Source: Archegozetes longisetosus
Lineage: Eukaryota > Arthropoda > Arachnida > Sarcoptiformes > Trhypochthoniidae
Length of the DNA stretch: 64,000 bases
NCBI GenBank assembly: GCA_018873245.2
Contig: JAEMBT020000002.1
Span: forward strand, 5,242,001 to 5,306,000
Direction: 5' to 3'
Shown here: positions 58,963 through 64,000 of the stretch, piece after piece
How positions within the stretch are numbered: position 1 is the first letter of the stretch
Layout of the letters: each line of letters starts with the position of its first letter
Program-made: the position numbers and the translations under genes
The notes under the pieces: generated by a model
Told to the model about the DNA's origin: nothing
Databases searched by the model: none
What the model saw: the letters and a program-made list of their open reading frames with translations, nothing else

Positions 58963-61304
58963 TTATAACAAGCGATAGATTATATCACTTAAAAAGTTGA
59001 AATTATACTAAAAGTTTATATAATAATACACCGTAACGACACCATAACCTTTACAACAAAGCCTTGAGCGACAATTAATGATGAAAAGGGTTTATTTTTT
59101 GTTCATATTCTAAATTTATTCTTATTCAAATAACAGTATTGCCTTAAAGACTAAACTACTTCACTTAAACCAAAACAAATATTCTTGGATTTATGGCTTC
59201 AAAACTATTTCTCGACCTTCTCAGAGTATATTTTCAGTACATTTACTCGCAAGAAAACAATGAAACCAATTAAACTCTAAAGCTTCTGACTCATTCTGAC
59301 TCATTAAATAAATAGCGTTTATATTTTGTTGGAAAACATTTTTTGCTAAGTTTGTACTTTGGAAGTGATACAACAGAATTAATAGATTTGAAAATTGTGC
59401 TTTTCTCCACTCAAAAATAAATTGAGCCCAAAATTACATTTTAAATTCAATTACAGCTAAAACTGACTTAAATTATGAAACTATTGACGAAAGTATTAGA
59501 GAGAACTTACCATCATTTCGGAGCTAACGATTAAGGAAAACATTTGGAGAGCGTTAAGGAATGCTTAAACATAAGTGAATATAAACCAATTGGCGAGAAA
59601 ACTAACGCAACAAATGGAATACGAAAGATGTGACAATAAAACACTGACTTCAATACACACGTAACATGTTAGCGATGGTATCGTAAGAGATTTATTTATT
59701 TTTCCTTTCCAATTCACTTGTCTTATAGTTCTCTTACTGTCTTTCACTTCAGTCTAAAAGACTAGATGAGCAAAAACTGTAGAGAACTCACTGAGCGCCA
59801 CACTCAAACTGAATTACGTCTGAAGGCGAACAATGAAAAGCCAATGAGTGAAACGCATAGCAACCTATAGAGTTATTGCGTTCTTATCATATTATTTGAT
59901 GCAGTTTTTAGCTTAAGTTATGGAAAAAGATCAATTTTCATAAACATTACAAAAATAATTTCATTGTTTACTCTATTTTTTCTCATTTTCTCCAATTATA
60001 GTTTTAAAGACACTTTTCTATTAAAACTAAACTTTTTATTCAATAGTTAAGTGTCGGAATGATCTTAAAATTTGATTTTTTCTATTGTTATGATTATCTA
60101 AGATCTCTTGACTTGCTTCGCAATAATAAACAAACCGGTAAAATATGATAAAAAATACTTTTTGAATTTGTCAGAACAACTGTTTCCAACTTTTATTCTT
60201 CATAATAAAATGATTTATGTGCTCTTTTGTGCAACTTATCATAGCGAACATCTGAACATTGTATTTTCTGAAAATTTCAACAATAAGACTAAAGTTAGTA
60301 AAAGTTGTCTACTTTCTATTCCGAGTAAATTTTGAATGATAGAGTAGACATATTAAAAACATATCACAAAAACATATGACAGACTCTTTGCAGACAAACT
60401 TTCGCCTAAGAGCTAGTTTCTACCTAAACCCCTAACTAGAAGTATACTTTAGCGAAAATATTTTTGTTATCCTACTATGAGATTGGATGTTAATTTGAGA
60501 GAGTTATGAATTTATTACAAATATAAGCCTAAATATAATGTTGAGTCAACTTTAGTTTCATTGAAATATACGTTAGATTATTCGTAGAATAGAAATGAAA
60601 AATGATCATTTTTGCAGCAAATCTAAAACTGGAGTTTCAATCAACATAAAGACTATTAAAAGACTATAATCTACTTAATAGATCACTACTCATTAAAATA
60701 AATAAATTGGTTTTTAATTTTCAATACCGTTTATTAAAAGTTATTATCTTGTTTACTATATTTGAATTAACTGTTTATGTATTCAAACAAAAAGAAATAC
60801 ATGATGATCAACATTTAAAAATTGATGTTCTACTTTACTCTTATTCATACTTGAGTCCAAAAAGCTTTGAATATACTTTTATAGCTTTTAAGTTTACTTT
60901 ATGGGAAAAGCATATCAAATGCAACTGAATCGATAAAAATGAAGACTGAAATGTTACAAAAATCTACACAACAATTCCAAGTTTGATGCGAGTCTGACTC
61001 GCTAACAATTCTTATTAATATAAAGCTTACTTATCAAACTCAATAGTTCTTAAAAATTATGAACTTGAATTAATTTGAATGTGAGCCTGATCTATAATAA
61101 CATCATCAGAAGTATAGATTCGTTGAGTGAATTTTATCAAGACTTTGAAATGAAAAAAGAAAACAGTACTTGTTGAAGAAAAAGAAGAATCGAGAAAACA
61201 ACTTTACGCTCAATAAATTAATAATCCACGATAGCAACTAAAAATTATTGTTACATCGAGTTCCCCGTGATATGCACCAATTTGTGTCCATATTTCACTT
61301 ATAA
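58963..61304. other. AT-rich spacer, nothing firmly recognised
   Basis: A minus-strand ATGATG|GTAAGT at about 59505-59516 could be a first coding exon, but no continuation was found. Frames at 59565, 60108 and 60707 are short chance frames. Confidence 0.4.
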
Positions 61305-61951
61305 CAGGGCAAGTATTTTTCGGGAGTTTAAAGTGGTCAAATCGGTCGGGAATCTGGAGCTTAAAAGAACCTAAATCGGGACTTAAAAAGCAAAAATCGG
61401 GAGTTTAAAAAACTTCATTTTCAATCATAATACAACGAAAAATATTTTTCTTTCTTCAAATGTATTAAACTGTATTAATAGTTCTTCAAAAATTTATTGT
61501 ACTGCATAATTAGATTGATCTCCAAGTTTTCAGGTGAAAAACACTGTCGATCTTCTGCCAAAAGATTTTTATACACAATGAAAGAGCGCTCGACATGCAC
61601 GGATACCAAAGGCGCATATTCTCTGTTCAAACGATACTCGTAACTGTTACTTTCAAAAAATATTCTTAAAAAGCTTTATCAAGATAATGAATTTTCGATT
61701 ACAGTTGTGATCAATTTTTTAATATTTTCGTTATATTTTTAAGTCAAAATGAGATAAAGCTTTTAAAAATCTCATTTTAAACAAAACGTTCTAAATCGGC
61801 AGAAACTCACGAGAAGCTTAAAATCGGGAAAATCGGGACTTTCAAACTATTTTTATAGAAGCCTGAAGTGACCACAAATACATTAATATAAAATTCCCGA
61901 GGAATAACTTTAAGGAAAATTATCGGGATTTCCCGATAAATACTTGCCCTG
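61305..61951 (-). mobile_element. 647-bp internally deleted hAT element
   Basis: Ends CAGGGCAAGTATTTTTCGGG and the inverse of CAGGGCAAGTATTTATCGGG are near-perfect inverted repeats starting with the hAT CAGGG word. CTTATAA flanks both ends exactly (61298-61304 and 61952-61958). Subterminal AATCGGGA words recur several times at both ends, typical binding-site arrays of hAT elements. It contains a C-terminal transposase fragment on the minus strand. Confidence 0.9.
61475..61660 (-). pseudogene. hAT transposase, C-terminal dimerisation-domain fragment
   Basis: The minus strand reads FFESNSYEYRLNREYAPLVS, VHVERSFIVYKNLLAEDRQC, FSPENLEINLIMQYNKFLKN, Tyr, stop. V-E-R-S-F-x-x-Y-K-x-L-L-x-x-x-R followed by P-E-N-L-E is the hAT dimerisation motif. 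The frame is open to its natural end, but nothing of the catalytic core remains. It is a different hAT lineage from the one at 55666. Confidence 0.85.
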
Positions 61952-61958
61952 CTTATAA

Positions 61959-64000
61959 CTTCTCTCACTATATTCATTTTGAAATAAGTTCTTACTGTAC
62001 GAAATTGTGAGATAACGCATCACTTCTGGCCGCTATCGGCGGTTATTAGCCTATTGAGTGTAATGTTTAACTTGAGGAGTATTAAAAAAATAAATAAAAA
62101 ATAAGCATTTGATGTCTAGAACATTTTCAAACAGGGTTTACCAACTTGTGCTGTAGGTTAGCTCAGTGCTATCAATATAAAAAATGATAGAAGATCCAAA
62201 TTGATCTTAGACTCGTTTATTGCCTGTACAACATTTTTGAAAGTCTTTTCCAAAGGAATCTACCAAAGTATGGTTCCTACTAATTTATCAAATCCTCTTT
62301 GTAAAGAATAGTGAAAAATAGTGTTAGAAAAACTTTCCTGTAGCGAATGACGTAAAGAGTATGTTGAAAGTTTGTAATTTTAGATAATGGCAATTTTATT
62401 TAATAGTTTCATTCTGTAATTATTTAAGAAATAAGAACTAAGATAAGCTATGAAATATAATAGCGAAGCAGCACTTTTAGTAATAGTAAAAATATATTCT
62501 GTAGTTTAGGCTCAACTCCTTAATGGCTCTAAGCCCATGTACGATAATAAAAACTGTTTTGCAATTTAAAAAAATATTCTAAACTTAGCATTTTTTCATG
62601 GGAAGCTGTCAAAAATACTTAACTTGACTGCTAATTTTCTTAACTTCGATTGAATGAAATCAAAATAACGATGTGTATTTGAATAAAAAAAAACTTCATA
62701 CTATTAATTAGTATGTTATTACAACATTTCGCATCATTAGTTCTAAATATAAGTTGAAATGAACTTTTTTAGAGATTGAGATAATCCAATATAATTATTA
62801 AATAAGACAAATTATCGCAGCAACAGCACGTTGAAAGAAAAGCAAATAATTTATTTTGAAATATCTGGCAAAAATGCATTCAACTATTACTATAATGAAC
62901 TTGACATCAGATTGCAATCTGGAAAATCTTAATGACATTAACACAGATCAGACTTATTCCGCGAAATGCATTTTTAAGCATTTCAAAGTTTACTTTTCTA
63001 TTTTCAGCCATAGCTTTAAAAATATATAGATTTTAAAATAGATTCAATTCTCCAATAGAATCGGTAAGCTATTTCAAGGTTTAAATTACTTGAACTGAAT
63101 TTGAGCATCCTTAGAGAAATGCTATCCGTTCTTCAACTTCTCAGATTTAGTACAGTTTTAGCCATCAAACTTTAATAGATGACAACGACTTCCCATTTCA
63201 AACTACCAATAATGACAGTATTACTATCAAAGATTCTTCCGGCAACAAAGTTTTATGCCTTTTATTTTTTTATACACTTTTGGGTACATTTAAAGTCACT
63301 CGACCCACAACTCAAGTAAATAAACACTAGAAAATAAATGTTAGCTAAAGTCGATTCTTTATTAAGGATTCCAATGTCACGAAGAATAATTAGAACAAAG
63401 TAGTAGATAGAGAGATATGTGATTATAATTTTTACTTAAAGTTGCATTATATTAAGTAGTAATACGAGTTTCCAGATAGTAGCCTTAAAAATCCTTTCTT
63501 TACTAAAACAAACTCATAGGGAGTCATTTTGTCGTATAGACTGAAGATTAAGTATCACGTAAATAAATGATAGAATTGTTTAAAGATAGAAAACTTGTAC
63601 GCACTTCTACTAAAAACATGGATTTTCTGAGAAACTCGATTCATTACCATTAATTCAATATAAATGCTAGTATCATGTAATTAGAAATAATGTTCACCAT
63701 TTTTATGGTACAAATATCTAAACTAATCTAATCAGATCCTGGCTCCGATAACTCAATCAAACTTTTGAACGTGAGGCTTTTTCATCATAAATGTAATCAT
63801 ATTTTTTGTTTCTCTGTCGTTTTATTCATTCACATCTGGAGGCAATACCATATTGTGTTTCCTAGTATTTACTGGTGTATAGAAACGTCAGATATTCGAA
63901 TTAAATATTCTAACCCCTGAGTAATTTTCAATAGAAAGTTTTACTTTTCAGATAAGAATCTAATCCGAAATGAATTTTCAGTCATTCTTTCAATTCTATA
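61959..64000. other. AT-rich spacer, nothing recognised
   Basis: No frame, element or RNA gene supported. Confidence 0.5.

Noticed and set aside
59505-59860. ATGATG|GTAAGT on the minus strand as a first coding exon
   Set aside because: The donor is good but the exon would code only two residues and no downstream exon could be identified.
62138-62175. GTTAGCTCAGTG as a tRNA D-arm
   Set aside because: No acceptor stem, anticodon arm or T-loop can be assembled around it.
1-64000. CRISPR arrays, operons, riboswitches, prokaryotic promoters
   Set aside because: The window is nuclear animal DNA with spliced genes; no regularly spaced direct repeats were seen.

Overview
This is AT-rich nuclear DNA of an animal, almost certainly an arthropod. 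Genes have short GT-AG introns, small exons and long AT-rich spacers. A RYamide-type neuropeptide receptor, a C-type lectin, single-domain TIMP-like inhibitors and a front-end-less Delta-9 desaturase all fit an arthropod. The order cannot be settled from sequence alone. Most open frames are chance frames in AT-rich DNA; the real genes were rebuilt here by joining exons and checking splice phase.

Layout. 1-1292 (+): the last five exons of an acyl-CoA Delta-9 desaturase, followed by broken copies of its last intron and exon. 6.4-14 kb: a tandem duplication of a TIMP-like secreted inhibitor. The left copy has a one-base frameshift and a 2.3-kb nested transposon insertion downstream; the right copy is intact (141 aa, six cysteines). 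11.7-12.0 kb (+) and 14.3-16.4 kb (-): decayed Ser/Thr/charged-protein genes. 17.2-19.2 kb (-): two small two-exon secreted-protein genes, one cysteine-free and unrecognised, one a C-type lectin. 25.8-31.3 kb (-): a three-exon gene for a secreted mucin-like protein of about 1072 aa with a repeated motif and acidic tyrosine clusters; its second intron carries a mariner element. 40.6-46.0 kb (-): a complete three-exon RYamide-receptor-like GPCR of 412 aa. The rest is mainly transposon relics and featureless AT-rich spacer.

Mobile DNA. All recognisable elements are cut-and-paste DNA transposons or their deletion derivatives: Tc1/mariner, pogo-like, hAT, and foldback MITEs with TA or TAA target duplications. 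Several were delimited to the base by terminal inverted repeats and target duplications. No LTR or LINE element was recognised.

How the genes relate. From 6 to 31 kb every recognised protein gene encodes a secreted product (two TIMP-like, one unknown, one lectin, one mucin-like), with two decayed relatives of unclear kind. This looks like a locus of extracellular proteins undergoing duplication and loss. The desaturase and the GPCR flank it and show no functional link. No wholly new multi-gene system could be demonstrated. The strongest candidates for novelty are the repeat-bearing mucin-like protein, the secreted cluster, the intron-interrupted mariner and the recently mobile mini-mariner.
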